This document shows positions 54,618 through 63,085 of a stretch of 64,000 nt of DNA, in pieces. Below the pieces are notes generated by a model, which had not been told where the DNA came from, made no database searches, and saw nothing but the letters and a program-made list of their open reading frames with translations. Position 1 is the stretch's first letter. Every line of letters begins with the position of its first letter. A program made the position numbers and the translations under genes. Source of the stretch: Entomomonas sp. E2T0 (GTDB taxonomy: Bacteria > Pseudomonadota > Gammaproteobacteria > Pseudomonadales > Pseudomonadaceae); the NCBI RefSeq assembly GCF_025985425.1, contig NZ_CP094972.1, positions 1,860,001 through 1,924,000 on the forward strand, given 5' to 3'.

Positions 54618-55133
54618 TTATAGGTCTTTGCGTAATATATAGTCTGTTTGGTTATCATCACCTAGCAAAAAGCTATGTTCACCTGTTTTGTAGAAGTCAT
54701 TTTTTTTGTAAAAGGCTAGTGCTTTGCTGTTATCTTTCCAAACACCCAACCAAATATAAGATTTTTGTTGCTCTTTGGCTAGTTCTATTGCTTTGTTGAG
54801 GAGTATCTGTCCTAAGTTTTGACCTTGAAAAGCTTGTAGTAGGTAGATTCTTTCTATTTCCATTGCTGTTGGGTCATCGTCTTCAGTTTGAGCTGTTTCT
54901 ATATTCAGTTTTAAGTAACCAGCTATTTGGTTATTCATTTGTAGTAGGTAGAAAGATGAATGCGGATTGTTTAGTTGTTGTTTTAATGCTGTTTGGCTTA
55001 ATACATTGGTTAGGTAGTCTTGAATATCTTGTTCTGTATTAACAGCTGCAAAAGTTTCATAAAAAGTTTGTTGAGCAACAGTTTGTAGAGCATTGATGTC
55101 TTCTACATTACATTTTTTGATAAGCATCGGCAA
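54618..55133 (-). CDS. GNAT acetyltransferase, PaiA-like
   Basis: The 171-residue GNAT protein has the acetyl-CoA motif A (YLLQAFQGQNLGQILLNKAIELA) and a motif B region WKDNSKALAFYKKNDFYKTGEHSF. It resembles PaiA, a polyamine N-acetyltransferase, in length and N-terminal sequence (ETFAAVNTEQDIQDYL). With the PaiB gene right behind it, it probably controls polyamine levels. It is divergent from gshA. Confidence 0.85.
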   Translation of the reverse strand: MPMLIKKCNVEDINALQTVAQQTFYETFAAVNTEQDIQDYLTNVLSQTALKQQLNNPHSSFYLLQMNNQIAGYLKLNIETAQTEDDDPTAMEIERIYLLQAFQGQNLGQILLNKAIELAKEQQKSYIWLGVWKDNSKALAFYKKNDFYKTGEHSFLLGDDNQTDYILRKDL

Positions 55134-55455
55134 TACCAGATGTGAAGGATTATTGTTTTATATAATTCTCATAGTAATAAATATTATTGCCTTTATCAAC
55201 GTTCAGTTTTATAAAGTCTATTATTTTAAATAGTTTATTAATTTCAAATGATTAGGTTGGGTCTTTAGTTTTTTTATTAAGCTGAAGGTAGTTTGAGATA
55301 ATTAATCTTTCGGATAATTAATGTGTTTTTGCTATATTACAGACCTTTATTTGTTTTATACTTAAGGTTTGGTTTTTAGCGATAGTTATTTTGCTATTGA
55401 AGTGGCAAAGGCGTTAGCTATGCTTAGTAACAGAGGCTTTTCAGAGAGGTTTTTT
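55134..55455. promoter_or_regulatory. Divergent promoter region of paiA-like gene and gshA, with direct repeat
   Basis: This 322-base gap contains GATAATTAAT twice (55297-55306 and 55313-55322), 16 bases apart, which could be a regulator or promoter element. No other gene, hairpin or RNA is evident. The gshA start has AGAGAGG just before it. Confidence 0.35.
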
Positions 55456-57027
55456 GTGAGTCAACTATTTACAGAACGTCTAAATTTGTTGCATGAGGCA
55501 GTACCTTTAAAACTACTTAATCAATGTCTACATGGTATTGAAAGAGAGAGTTTGCGGGTGACTTCAGAGGGTAAGTTAGCACAAACACCTCATCCTGTAG
55601 TACTAGGCTCTGCTTTAACTAATGAAAAAATTACTACAGATTATTCTGAGGCTTTATTGGAGTTTATTACGCCAGCAGAGCCTGACACAGCAAAGACAAT
55701 TAAAGATTTAGCGGATACTCACGCATTTGTGGGGCAATCATTGCAAGATGAGTTATTGTGGAGTTCATCGATGCCTTGCCCATTACCTGATGAGAAGGAT
55801 ATTCCAATTGCTTATTTTGGTACTTCTTTAGCTGGGCAAGTACGTCATATTTATCGCCGTGGTCTTGCTGTACGTTATGGTAAAACCATGCAGTGTATTG
55901 CTGGGATTCATTATAATTTTTCTTTGCCTGAGGCATTATGGCCAATTCTGCAAGAATCTGAGGGAAATAAGCAGGATATATCGTTTTATCAGTCTGCACA
56001 GTATATTGCGTTAATCCGTAACTTTAGACGGTTTAGCTGGTTGTTAATGTATTTGTTTGGCGCTTCGCCCGCATTAGATGCTAGTTTTTTAGCGCATTAT
56101 CCTAACCATAGGTTACAGCAGTTTGATAAAGATACGTTTTATTTACCTTATGCCACTAGTTTGCGGATGAGTGATTTAGGCTATCAGTCGAATGCTCAAT
56201 CTGGGTTAACACCTTGTTATGATGATTTATCAACCTATATTGATAGTTTAAATAAGGCGATTAAAACGCCTTACCCTGCCTATGAGAAGATAGGTACTAA
56301 AAAGGATGGTGAATGGATTCAGTTAAATACTAATATCTTGCAGATAGAGAATGAGTATTATTCGAGTATTCGTCCTAAGCGTGTGGTGAAACGCAGTGAG
56401 CGTCCTATTCAAGCATTACGTCGTGCAGGTATTCAGTATGTGGAAGCGCGTTGTCTGGATATTAATCCATTTATGCCATTGGGTATTGATGAAACCACCA
56501 GTTATTTCTTAAATAGCTTCTTGCTGTATTGTGCTATTCAAGAAAGTCCTTTAATTGTTCAAACAGAATGTCGTTTAGCAACTGATAATTTCTTAACCAC
56601 TGTGAAAGAGGGGCGTAAACCAGGCTTAATGTTACAGCGTGGCGATGAGTATATATCACTAACAGAGTGGGCTAAAGAGTTGTTAGCTGATATCACAAAA
56701 ACAGCAGAGTTGCTTGATAAGGCATGTGGTACTGATAAGCATAGTTTATCGGTATTGGTACAGCAGGCTAAGGTGACAAATCCTAATTTATTGCCTTCTG
56801 CACAGGTGATGTTTGCTATGGAAGAACAGCAATTAAGTTTTGCGGAGTTTTCATTACAGCAAAGTAAAATTCATAGTGAAAACTTTAAGAAACAGTCTTT
56901 AGATGCAGCGGTTAAGCAACAGTATGTGGATTTGGCTAAGCAATCAATAGCTGAACAGGAAGCGTTGGAAAAAGAGAGTAGTCAAACGTTAGATGAGTAT
57001 ATTGCTGAATATATAAATAACGTTTAA
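55456..57027 (+). CDS. gshA: Glutamate-cysteine ligase
   Basis: The 523-residue enzyme joins glutamate and cysteine, the first step of glutathione synthesis. Family marks include LNQCLHGIERESLRV, TTDYSEALLEFITP, GIHYNFSLPEALW and YVEARCLDINPFMPLG. I chose the GTG at 55456 with AGAGAGG 6 bases upstream; the length then agrees with Pseudomonas GshA and the N terminus with family members. An ATG farther upstream would add about 29 residues with no family match. Confidence 0.93.
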   Translation: MSQLFTERLNLLHEAVPLKLLNQCLHGIERESLRVTSEGKLAQTPHPVVLGSALTNEKITTDYSEALLEFITPAEPDTAKTIKDLADTHAFVGQSLQDELLWSSSMPCPLPDEKDIPIAYFGTSLAGQVRHIYRRGLAVRYGKTMQCIAGIHYNFSLPEALWPILQESEGNKQDISFYQSAQYIALIRNFRRFSWLLMYLFGASPALDASFLAHYPNHRLQQFDKDTFYLPYATSLRMSDLGYQSNAQSGLTPCYDDLSTYIDSLNKAIKTPYPAYEKIGTKKDGEWIQLNTNILQIENEYYSSIRPKRVVKRSERPIQALRRAGIQYVEARCLDINPFMPLGIDETTSYFLNSFLLYCAIQESPLIVQTECRLATDNFLTTVKEGRKPGLMLQRGDEYISLTEWAKELLADITKTAELLDKACGTDKHSLSVLVQQAKVTNPNLLPSAQVMFAMEEQQLSFAEFSLQQSKIHSENFKKQSLDAAVKQQYVDLAKQSIAEQEALEKESSQTLDEYIAEYINNV

Positions 57028-57063
57028 TAGTTGTGTGTCTGGATTAGTATAGCGAGGTTTGAG

Positions 57064-58086
57064 ATGTCAATATTGGTAAATGCTTATTCTACGGTAACTA
57101 ATCCGCCAGCTATTCATTTTCCTTGTGAGCGTTTAAATCAGCGTGGGTTGGATGATCCTGAGTTGATGGAACATCTTAATGGTTTTATAGGTTATGTGAT
57201 GCAAGCAGGTGATGGGCAGATGAATGCGCGTCGTTATGCGTTGTATCGCCATATTCAAAGGGTTAAGCATCAGTTTAGTTTTGAAATTGAGGAAGATAAA
57301 CTGAATGAGTTTGCGGCATGGGGTTGGCAGGCTAATGTAATCGTGTATATGCCTGATGGTACTATCCGTAATCCTAATGGGGTGGTTTTACAATATCCTG
57401 ATGGTAATATTGATTTGGATGCAGATGTACCTTATCCAGCAGAAGCATTGCAGCGTAAAGCAAAATCTGAGCAGTATTTAGAGACATTGGGATTACATAC
57501 GCCGATTAGTTTGCCACCTGTAGTAGCTGAGTCTGAGGTAGTATTAAGAACCCCTGACGAGGTAGCTAAACGTGCTTTGGCTGTGATGTTAACCTCTATT
57601 CAAGCTGAAAGTTTTCGAGATGATGAAGCTATTGACCCTATGGAGTTTGAAGAACGCTGTCCAATGGGGGTAGCAGCTTTATCAGATAATGAACGTGATT
57701 TTATTCATAGTAAGCAGCCAACAGAGCAGGATATAGTTAATATGTCTTGGCGCTATGAGGCTTTGTTGCCTTTGCAGTGGGCTATTAATTGGCAAGCGGA
57801 ATTGCCTTTTGCTGATAGTGTTTGTGATGTTTCATCATTAGTAGAAAAAGGCATGCAATTTAGTGAACAGGGAATTACTACAGTGACCTTAAGGTCGGTC
57901 AGTGAGTTGTTGGATGCTTTAGATTTACATTATCGTTTGCATTGGATAGCACGAGATTTTCGAATTAAGGAGAAGCAACTGCCTGCTTCTATTATGGAGG
58001 GCGTTATTCAAGAGCGCCATCATGCTTTAAATTGGTTAACTTGTTTTGAAAACGCTGATTGGGATGATGTAGATACGCCTACTTGA
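57064..58086 (+). CDS. DUF4272 protein
   Basis: The 340-residue cytosolic protein has the DUF4272 core near the middle: TPDEVAKRALAVMLTSIQAE, then MSWRYEALLPLQWAINW and LDLHYRLHWIARDF. The function is unknown. The ATG at 57064 has GAGG at 6 bases; an ATG at 57031 is not preceded by a site. It follows gshA by 36 bases. Confidence 0.85.
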   Translation: MSILVNAYSTVTNPPAIHFPCERLNQRGLDDPELMEHLNGFIGYVMQAGDGQMNARRYALYRHIQRVKHQFSFEIEEDKLNEFAAWGWQANVIVYMPDGTIRNPNGVVLQYPDGNIDLDADVPYPAEALQRKAKSEQYLETLGLHTPISLPPVVAESEVVLRTPDEVAKRALAVMLTSIQAESFRDDEAIDPMEFEERCPMGVAALSDNERDFIHSKQPTEQDIVNMSWRYEALLPLQWAINWQAELPFADSVCDVSSLVEKGMQFSEQGITTVTLRSVSELLDALDLHYRLHWIARDFRIKEKQLPASIMEGVIQERHHALNWLTCFENADWDDVDTPT

Positions 58087-58162
58087 TATTTTTTATTTTG
58101 TCATACCATTGACATAATGTTTGTATTAAATTGATAGGTCCTTTTTAATTGGCTAGTTAGTC

Positions 58163-58996
58163 ATGCCTTTATCCATCTTTTTTGTTTTATTATTTGCGGC
58201 TGCTTTGCATGCTACGTGGAACACTATTGTTAAGCAGGCAGATGATAAGCTGTTTACTGCGCTAATGGTTGCTTGTGTTGCTGGTGGTATAAGTGGTTGT
58301 GTATTACCATTTGTGCCATTGCCTGCTAAGGAGAGTTGGCCATTTTTAGGTAGTTCTGTATTGTTGCAGGTGGTGTATGTTGTCTTGGTAGCTAATGCTT
58401 ATCGTATAGCAGATATTAGCCAGACCTATCCTATTATGCGTGGTAGTACACCGTTGTTAGTAGCAACTATTGGGACTTTATTTTTAGGTGAGCATTTATC
58501 ACTTATAACATGGGTAGGTATTGGTTTAATTGGTAGTGGTATTGTAGGGATGTCTTTAGGGAAGTCAGTTAATTATCGTGGTTTGATGATTGCTTTATTG
58601 GTTGCTTTGTTACTGGCTTGTACTACTTTAATGGATAGCCGAGGGATTGGTTATGCAAGAACTACATTAGGTTATATTTTATGGCTATTTTTTTTAGCAG
58701 CAATTCCTATGTTTTTATGGATTGTTCTTTTTAAGCGCCTGCAGTTTTTGTGTTATTGGTATAAACATTATAAGTTGGTTTTGGTGGGTGGTGTAGGTAA
58801 TGTGGGTTCTTATGGATTAGCATTGTGGGCCATGAATTTTGCGCCTGTCACCATCGTAGCAGCGTTGCGTGAAACTTCTATTTTATTCGCTATTGCGATT
58901 GCTGCCCTTTTTCTAAAAGAGAAAATTTCTTTGTTGCGTTGGTTGATGGTATTTGTCATTGTGATAGGTGTTGTAACATTAAGGTTGGCTAGTTGA
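58163..58996 (+). CDS. DMT-superfamily (EamA) transporter
   Basis: The 277-residue inner-membrane protein has 10 hydrophobic helices in two EamA halves. Typical features are AALHATWNTIVKQADD near the start, SQTYPIMRGSTPLLVATIGTLFLGE at the end of half one, and APVTIVAALRETSILFAIAIAALFLKE in half two. It probably exports a metabolite. Its 3' end overlaps the convergent Rz1-like gene by 18 bases. Confidence 0.9.
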   Translation: MPLSIFFVLLFAAALHATWNTIVKQADDKLFTALMVACVAGGISGCVLPFVPLPAKESWPFLGSSVLLQVVYVVLVANAYRIADISQTYPIMRGSTPLLVATIGTLFLGEHLSLITWVGIGLIGSGIVGMSLGKSVNYRGLMIALLVALLLACTTLMDSRGIGYARTTLGYILWLFFLAAIPMFLWIVLFKRLQFLCYWYKHYKLVLVGGVGNVGSYGLALWAMNFAPVTIVAALRETSILFAIAIAALFLKEKISLLRWLMVFVIVIGVVTLRLAS

Positions 58997-59248
58997 ATTA
59001 TCATTTTGCCAGTTAATTAATGCATCAGTTTGGTCTGCACAGAGCGCAAGGTTTTTGCTGATTATAAGGGCACATTCATAAAGTTCACCATTGGTTTTTG
59101 GTTGGCAGTCTTTAATGGATAGACGTTCACAAGCTGTAATTACTGGAGGGGTAAGCCTTATAATTTGGCTTTCAGTGATAATTTGTTTATCAGTACAGGC
59201 TATCAGGAATAGGCTGATTAGCCCAGTTATAAATGGTTTTATCTTCAT
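58979..59248 (-). CDS. Rz1-like outer-membrane spanin lipoprotein
   Basis: The 89-residue product has a lipoprotein signal with lipobox LIAC (Cys18). It starts inside the 3' end of the Rz-like gene in another frame, the nested Rz/Rz1 arrangement of lambdoid phages. It has four other cysteines. In a phage it would fuse inner and outer membranes at lysis. It is longer than lambda Rz1. Confidence 0.78.
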   Translation of the reverse strand: MKIKPFITGLISLFLIACTDKQIITESQIIRLTPPVITACERLSIKDCQPKTNGELYECALIISKNLALCADQTDALINWQNDNSTSQP

Positions 59249-59540
59249 GTTGTTGCCTTTTGAACTGCTGGGTTAGTTGTTTTGCTTGCTGTTGTGTTGC
59301 TAAGCGTTTTTGCTCTAAATCGTTAATGTAATTTCTATTTTGTTGTGCTTGTTTCTCGAGTAGATCAATAGCTCCATTGAGATTTTTATTGACTTGTACC
59401 AGCTGATCTATTTGTTGTTCTGCTTGATTAAGTTCGTTACGTATTTTGTCACGCTGATTTTTGATTATGGATGTGTAGATGATAAGTAACAATAAGATGA
59501 TGATTAAACCAATAATTGGGTAGTTGAGTAGCTTTTGCAT
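59190..59540 (-). CDS. Rz-like inner-membrane spanin
   Basis: The 116-residue protein has an N-terminal signal-anchor (about 7-24) and a long coiled coil of charged and glutamine-rich heptads (NELNQAEQQIDQLVQVN). It ends NWANQPIPDSLY, a typical Rz C terminus. It overlaps the Rz1-like gene by 59 bases. It would connect to Rz1 across the periplasm. Confidence 0.8.
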   Translation of the reverse strand: MQKLLNYPIIGLIIILLLLIIYTSIIKNQRDKIRNELNQAEQQIDQLVQVNKNLNGAIDLLEKQAQQNRNYINDLEQKRLATQQQAKQLTQQFKRQQHEDKTIYNWANQPIPDSLY

Positions 59541-59683
59541 TAGCAGCTCCGAGCGCTTGTTTGTTAGCCCTTGGTTATCAAGTAACTCAGAGTGTTATTA
59601 TCAGAAAAATTGTGTGTTATTTATTTTGGTTTGAGTAAGAATAGTTACTGTAGAGAGCTATTCTAAAACACAATCAATAGTTA

Positions 59684-60043
59684 TTAATCTTGCCAACTTC
59701 CTTTACCGCCAATACGTACAGCGTAATACATAAGGTTGGCTAGTAGGTAGTTAGTACCACATTCTCTTAGCGCATCATAAAAGATTTTATCTGCTTGTTT
59801 TCTACCAAAACGATTAGTTAGGTGGTTATAGATGTAGTCATGTATTACTGCTGGGCGACGTGTTCCAGAAGTACTTGGATTAACAATACGCCATGCAATG
59901 CGTGGAATACTTGCAAGATCAGTGGTAAAACCACTTGGTACATTAATAAGACCATATTTGGGATGGTCATAGGTTAGTGGTTCGGCTAGTTGCCATGTAC
60001 CACTAGGAACTACTTTAAGGATTAAGTCATTTAAGAAAGGCAT
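59684..60043 (-). CDS. DUF1353 phage protein
   Basis: The 119-residue protein has the DUF1353 pattern: VPSGFTTDLASIPRIAWRI, then AVIHDYIYN and QADKIFYDALRECG. DUF1353 proteins occur beside lysis and tail genes of many Pseudomonas and Mu-like phages. Their function is unknown; the HDYIY and D-x-F-x-D motifs look like a metal-binding fold. The gene is complete. Confidence 0.88.
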   Translation of the reverse strand: MPFLNDLILKVVPSGTWQLAEPLTYDHPKYGLINVPSGFTTDLASIPRIAWRIVNPSTSGTRRPAVIHDYIYNHLTNRFGRKQADKIFYDALRECGTNYLLANLMYYAVRIGGKGSWQD

Positions 60044-60178
60044 CAGATTTACCCCTAAGTTAACTAAGAAATGGTTAATATGATGGTTAGTTTAATAGTC
60101 TAGATAGGGATTAGATTGTTGCTGTAGCAAGAAAAAAAGGGTTTAAAAGAAAGGCAATCTAGTTGCTCTTGGGTGTGA

Positions 60179-60769
60179 TTAGGCACGAATTGCGAAAAGT
60201 GTTTTTTGTGCAGATGCTTTATCACTTTTGATGATAAATGTATTTACTTGTTGGTTTTGGATAATAACAATATGGTATTGATCTTTATTTGAACCAATAT
60301 TTTCATAGAAATAAATTTCTTTATTACCTTGTTGGTATTTGGTGACTAATGTGTTGTTATTTATATTTAGAGTATCAAAAAATTGTTTCTCTTCTTCTGC
60401 TAATAAATTTGTGTCCATTAGTTTATAAAGAACTTTAATAAAGTCTACAGTAGTTAAACCTCTACTTTCTAGCTCCTCTAATATATCTTTATAAGCCATG
60501 TTGTTTTTTGAAATATGTTGTGCTGTAAGGTGTTTTTTTGCATTTACATAGAGTAATAGACTAACGTATTGATCACTGGTAATTGTGACAGGTGTACTAT
60601 TTATAGCAGTAATAATGTCATGAAAAATAATGTTATGGCCTTTTGATATAGGTTTGTAGTTAAAAACACCTTGTCTAACAATGGGTAAGTTATTAGTTTG
60701 GATATTTTGTTGTTGGTAAATTTGTTTAAGATTATTTAAAGATTGTTGAAGCGTTGTTAATGTATTCAT
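60179..60769 (-). CDS. Protein of unknown function in phage lysis region
   Basis: The 196-residue protein is asparagine- and glutamine-rich, mostly helical, with no signal peptide. I chose the ATG at 60769, with GGGA upstream; the longer frame adds 13 residues without a ribosome site. No family is recognised. It lies after a terminator that separates it from the holin-endolysin unit. Confidence 0.55.
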   Translation of the reverse strand: MNTLTTLQQSLNNLKQIYQQQNIQTNNLPIVRQGVFNYKPISKGHNIIFHDIITAINSTPVTITSDQYVSLLLYVNAKKHLTAQHISKNNMAYKDILEELESRGLTTVDFIKVLYKLMDTNLLAEEEKQFFDTLNINNNTLVTKYQQGNKEIYFYENIGSNKDQYHIVIIQNQQVNTFIIKSDKASAQKTLFAIRA

Positions 60770-60798
60770 ATTTTCCCTTAAAGTTTTAGTGATTAAAA

Positions 60799-60820
60799 AG
60801 GCTAACAATTGTTAGCCTTA
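60799..60820. terminator. Perfect palindromic terminator
   Basis: AAGGCTAACAATTGTTAGCCTT is a perfect 22-base palindrome with T- and A-runs on both sides. It lies between the endolysin unit and the next gene on the minus strand and would end the upstream transcript. Confidence 0.8.
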
Positions 60821-60902
60821 AAAATTAAAAGTAATTTTTATAAATAATGGATATTGGTTATTTCATAAATAGGTTGACTCTAAAACCACTTCCTACATAT
60901 TT

Positions 60903-61145
60903 TCAAGACTCTTTGCCTTTTTGGTTAAAGTGTTCTTCTGAGTCTGTTTGAGGATTACCCATGCGATCAAAGCTATATGCTACAGGATAATCTCCCATTG
61001 CGAATACAGGATGTTCTACTGGTGGCATATGGCTAATGTATTGCCAACCCTATTCGCCTAGTGCATCTAATTCTTCTTGTAAGCGTGGACCAATATCAGT
61101 ATGTACAGACGATACAAATTGTGTTACTGGGCCATAAATCTCCAT
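60903..61145 (-). pseudogene. Small phage-region protein gene with an internal TAG
   Basis: The minus strand has an ATG at 61145, then EIYGPVTQFVSSVH through LQEELDALGE, a TAG, and in the same frame GWQYISHMPPVEH through SFDRMGN to a TGA at 60903. In total the frame has 80 codons and a single nonsense codon. The upper and lower parts read like one protein. Either the gene recently died or the amber codon is read through. No homologue is recognised. Confidence 0.6.
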
Positions 61146-61235
61146 ATTTCTTCAAGTTTAAGAAGACTATCGAGTAATTCTGGTGTCATTTTAAAAGTAG
61201 TTAAGTTATTTTTCTTTTTACTAAAGCAAGAAAAA

Positions 61236-61655
61236 TTAATTTTTAGCAAGTTCAATAGCTCGCTCAATAAGCTCTGTGCTGTAGTAATGATAATAGAGAT
61301 TACCATTTTCTACTGCAGTAATGGCTCGCACTAATTCTATGAGTACTGAATTACTGAGGTTTATTGTTTGCTTTGGTAAGACACCTAGTGTTGTACAAAC
61401 ACGCATAATGTAGCCTTGAGTGTTATTTTCATTAGGTGGGGCGTAGCGATGGATGATTGATTCCACTGTATTTAATCCGTATTTATCTCGATAGGTGAAC
61501 ATAATCTTCACCATCGCACGCAGCCCATGAATTGAATCTTTAAACTGACAAAATGATTTGTCAGTACGTTTGTCTTGGGGAACTAATCCTTGCCAGTTAC
61601 TACCCCAGCGAATATTGCCAGGGTTGTTATTTCTAATACCTCTAGGTAGGCTCAT
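61236..61655 (-). CDS. Phage endolysin (structural-protein-P5-like muralytic enzyme)
   Basis: The 139-residue protein has RGIRNNNPGNIRWG at the start and FKDSIHGLRAMVKIMFTYRDKYG, then HRYAPPNENNTQGYI. This is the small lytic enzyme family known from phages and from PRD1 P5-type annotations. It would cut peptidoglycan. Its start overlaps the holin stop by ATGA, as in lysis cassettes. No signal peptide is present, so it needs the holin. Confidence 0.85.
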   Translation of the reverse strand: MSLPRGIRNNNPGNIRWGSNWQGLVPQDKRTDKSFCQFKDSIHGLRAMVKIMFTYRDKYGLNTVESIIHRYAPPNENNTQGYIMRVCTTLGVLPKQTINLSNSVLIELVRAITAVENGNLYYHYYSTELIERAIELAKN

Positions 61656-61972
61656 TGGTCATCCATCCTTTTATTAATCGTTTTTAAAATAAAATTTCTG
61701 AGCGCTGTTACACCAATAAAGCCAATGGCACCACCAATGGTGATAGCAGCACTATCAGGAAGACTAAATATTTCAATTAAACTAGTAATACATAGTGATA
61801 AGGCACCACAAATAAGTGCTTCCAGCATCACTCTGGTAGGTTTAGTATTTTTATCATCATAGAGAACACGTAGCATGGCGATTATGGAGGCCATAATCGC
61901 ACCCTGCAATGTAGTGCTTTCAGTCATGGCTATGCACAGTATCTGTAAGAATGATGGGTCTTTGTTTGGCAT
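61652..61972 (-). CDS. Lambda-type phage holin
   Basis: The 106-residue protein has the lambda holin family layout: MPNKDP start, a hydrophobic helix (ALICGALSLCITSLI), then LPDSAAITIGGAIGFIGV, about three membrane helices in all. It would form the lysis hole. It overlaps the Com-like gene by 53 bases at its start and the endolysin by 4 bases at its end. Confidence 0.82.
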   Translation of the reverse strand: MPNKDPSFLQILCIAMTESTTLQGAIMASIIAMLRVLYDDKNTKPTRVMLEALICGALSLCITSLIEIFSLPDSAAITIGGAIGFIGVTALRNFILKTINKRMDDQ

Positions 61973-62108
61973 GTTGTGTTTCCTGTTTAGTAGATTGGGT
62001 GTAATAGTTAACTTGTTTACAACGATTACACTTAATTTCTACTTCTGAATAATCACTAATTTTGGCTAATAATTTGTGACATTTTTTACAACGAAATTCC
62101 TTTAGCAT
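61920..62108 (-). CDS. Com-family zinc-finger protein
   Basis: The 62-residue protein has the Com layout: FRCKKCHKLLAKIS, then VEIKCNRCKQVN, four cysteines in two CxxC pairs. Phage Mu Com is an mRNA-binding activator of translation for mom, the DNA-modification gene. No mom-like gene is seen here. In some Mu-like and Pseudomonas phages a Com protein sits before the holin, as here. The C-terminal third is polar and lacks a domain. Confidence 0.85.
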   Translation of the reverse strand: MLKEFRCKKCHKLLAKISDYSEVEIKCNRCKQVNYYTQSTKQETQHAKQRPIILTDTVHSHD

Positions 62109-62202
62109 CGTTTTTTCCCAAGACTTTTAGAAGTTGTTTGAGAAACTATTATGCTAGTAGAGAAGGGAGAATTCTTTTTGTTTGAGCATAAGAATTTGAG
62201 CA

Positions 62203-62231
62203 TAAAAAAAGGCACATTGTTATGTGCCTTT
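62203..62231 (-). terminator. Terminator of the first Asn/Tyr-rich secreted-protein gene
   Basis: AAAGGCACAT and ATGTGCCTTT pair over 10 bp around TGTT, and on the minus strand a TTTTTTT run follows. It lies 15 bases after the stop codon of the gene at 62246. Confidence 0.85.
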
Positions 62232-62245
62232 AGTGAGTATATGTA

Positions 62246-62875
62246 TTATATTTTTTTACTAGGTAAAGTAGCCCGTGGTGAGGAACGCGAGCCTGACCGG
62301 TGATTAGGTGGCCTATGCATATTGCTGTTATTGTTAGGTTTTGTTGGAGTAACGTTATTATTATTTTTACCAATAGGAGCAGAGGGTAATGTAACATTTT
62401 GGTTTTTATTAGGTGGACGTTGGTGGTCGTGGTGTGGTGGACGATGATAGTTATTACCATAATAATAGTTAGGGTAGTAATTATTACGATAATTATAACC
62501 ATAACTATAACCAGCATTATAATTGTTATTTGTTTGGTTTGAGTTACTTGCAACAGTATAGCTAAAGTTATAGTTATGCACAGGGGTATTAGTTGTCTCT
62601 GTAGATTTTTGAGCAGCAGCAATTACTTTTTCCTGAGCAATTAGTTTTTCTTCTTCTGAAAGATTAGCGTGGCAACGAACAACTTTTTTATTGTTATTAT
62701 TTAAGTATTCGGTACAAAAGCCAAAATTTGTATCTTTTGTTTGTACATGAATGATTTTTTCGTTATTGCTCCCACAACCATCTTCTGTATTTGTAAAACA
62801 AGGACTGCTATAGGCTATGCTGATTGGCATAGCAACAAGGGCAATGGTAAATGTTAATTTCTGTAATTGATTCAT
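62246..62875 (-). CDS. Asn/Tyr-rich secreted protein, paralogue A
   Basis: The 209-residue protein has a signal peptide (8-22, ending AYS) and an N-terminal domain of about 50 residues with cysteines in PCFTNTEDGCG, GFCTEYL and VRCHAN. A low-complexity middle rich in N, Y and G follows (NYNAGYSYGYN, NYYYGNN), then a histidine/proline stretch (RPPHHDHQRPP), and a tail with KNQNVTLPSAPIGK repeated in part at the end. The ATG at 62875 is preceded by GGGGG; earlier ATGs extend into non-signal sequence. It is paralogous to the next gene. The function is unknown. Confidence 0.75.
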   Translation of the reverse strand: MNQLQKLTFTIALVAMPISIAYSSPCFTNTEDGCGSNNEKIIHVQTKDTNFGFCTEYLNNNNKKVVRCHANLSEEEKLIAQEKVIAAAQKSTETTNTPVHNYNFSYTVASNSNQTNNNYNAGYSYGYNYRNNYYPNYYYGNNYHRPPHHDHQRPPNKNQNVTLPSAPIGKNNNNVTPTKPNNNSNMHRPPNHRSGSRSSPRATLPSKKI

Positions 62876-62961
62876 TTTATTTACCCCCAAAAAATGGGTT
62901 ATATATGTCATTTTAATTTTAAAGTATTTTTTTAGGATAATAAATACTTTAGCTAGGAAAG

Positions 62962-62975
62962 CAAACATATGTTTG
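62962..62975. promoter_or_regulatory. 14-bp palindrome upstream of paralogue A
   Basis: CAAACATATGTTTG is a perfect palindrome, 86 bases before the start of paralogue A. A nearly identical one (63660) lies at a matching place before paralogue B. It is a candidate operator shared by both genes. Confidence 0.5.
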
Positions 62976-63085
62976 ATCTGGTCTTTTTTTTCATATACTT
63001 TATTTAGGTTTCCTCTAATTTAAACCATAAAATGGTACATTTGTTGTATAGCGATGTTTAAGGTTTTTAAGGACTAAGACCTCCA

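Noticed and set aside
62230-62622. Hydrophobic reverse frame of 130 codons
   Set aside because: It is a shadow of the low-complexity Asn/Tyr codons of the secreted protein, read in another frame.
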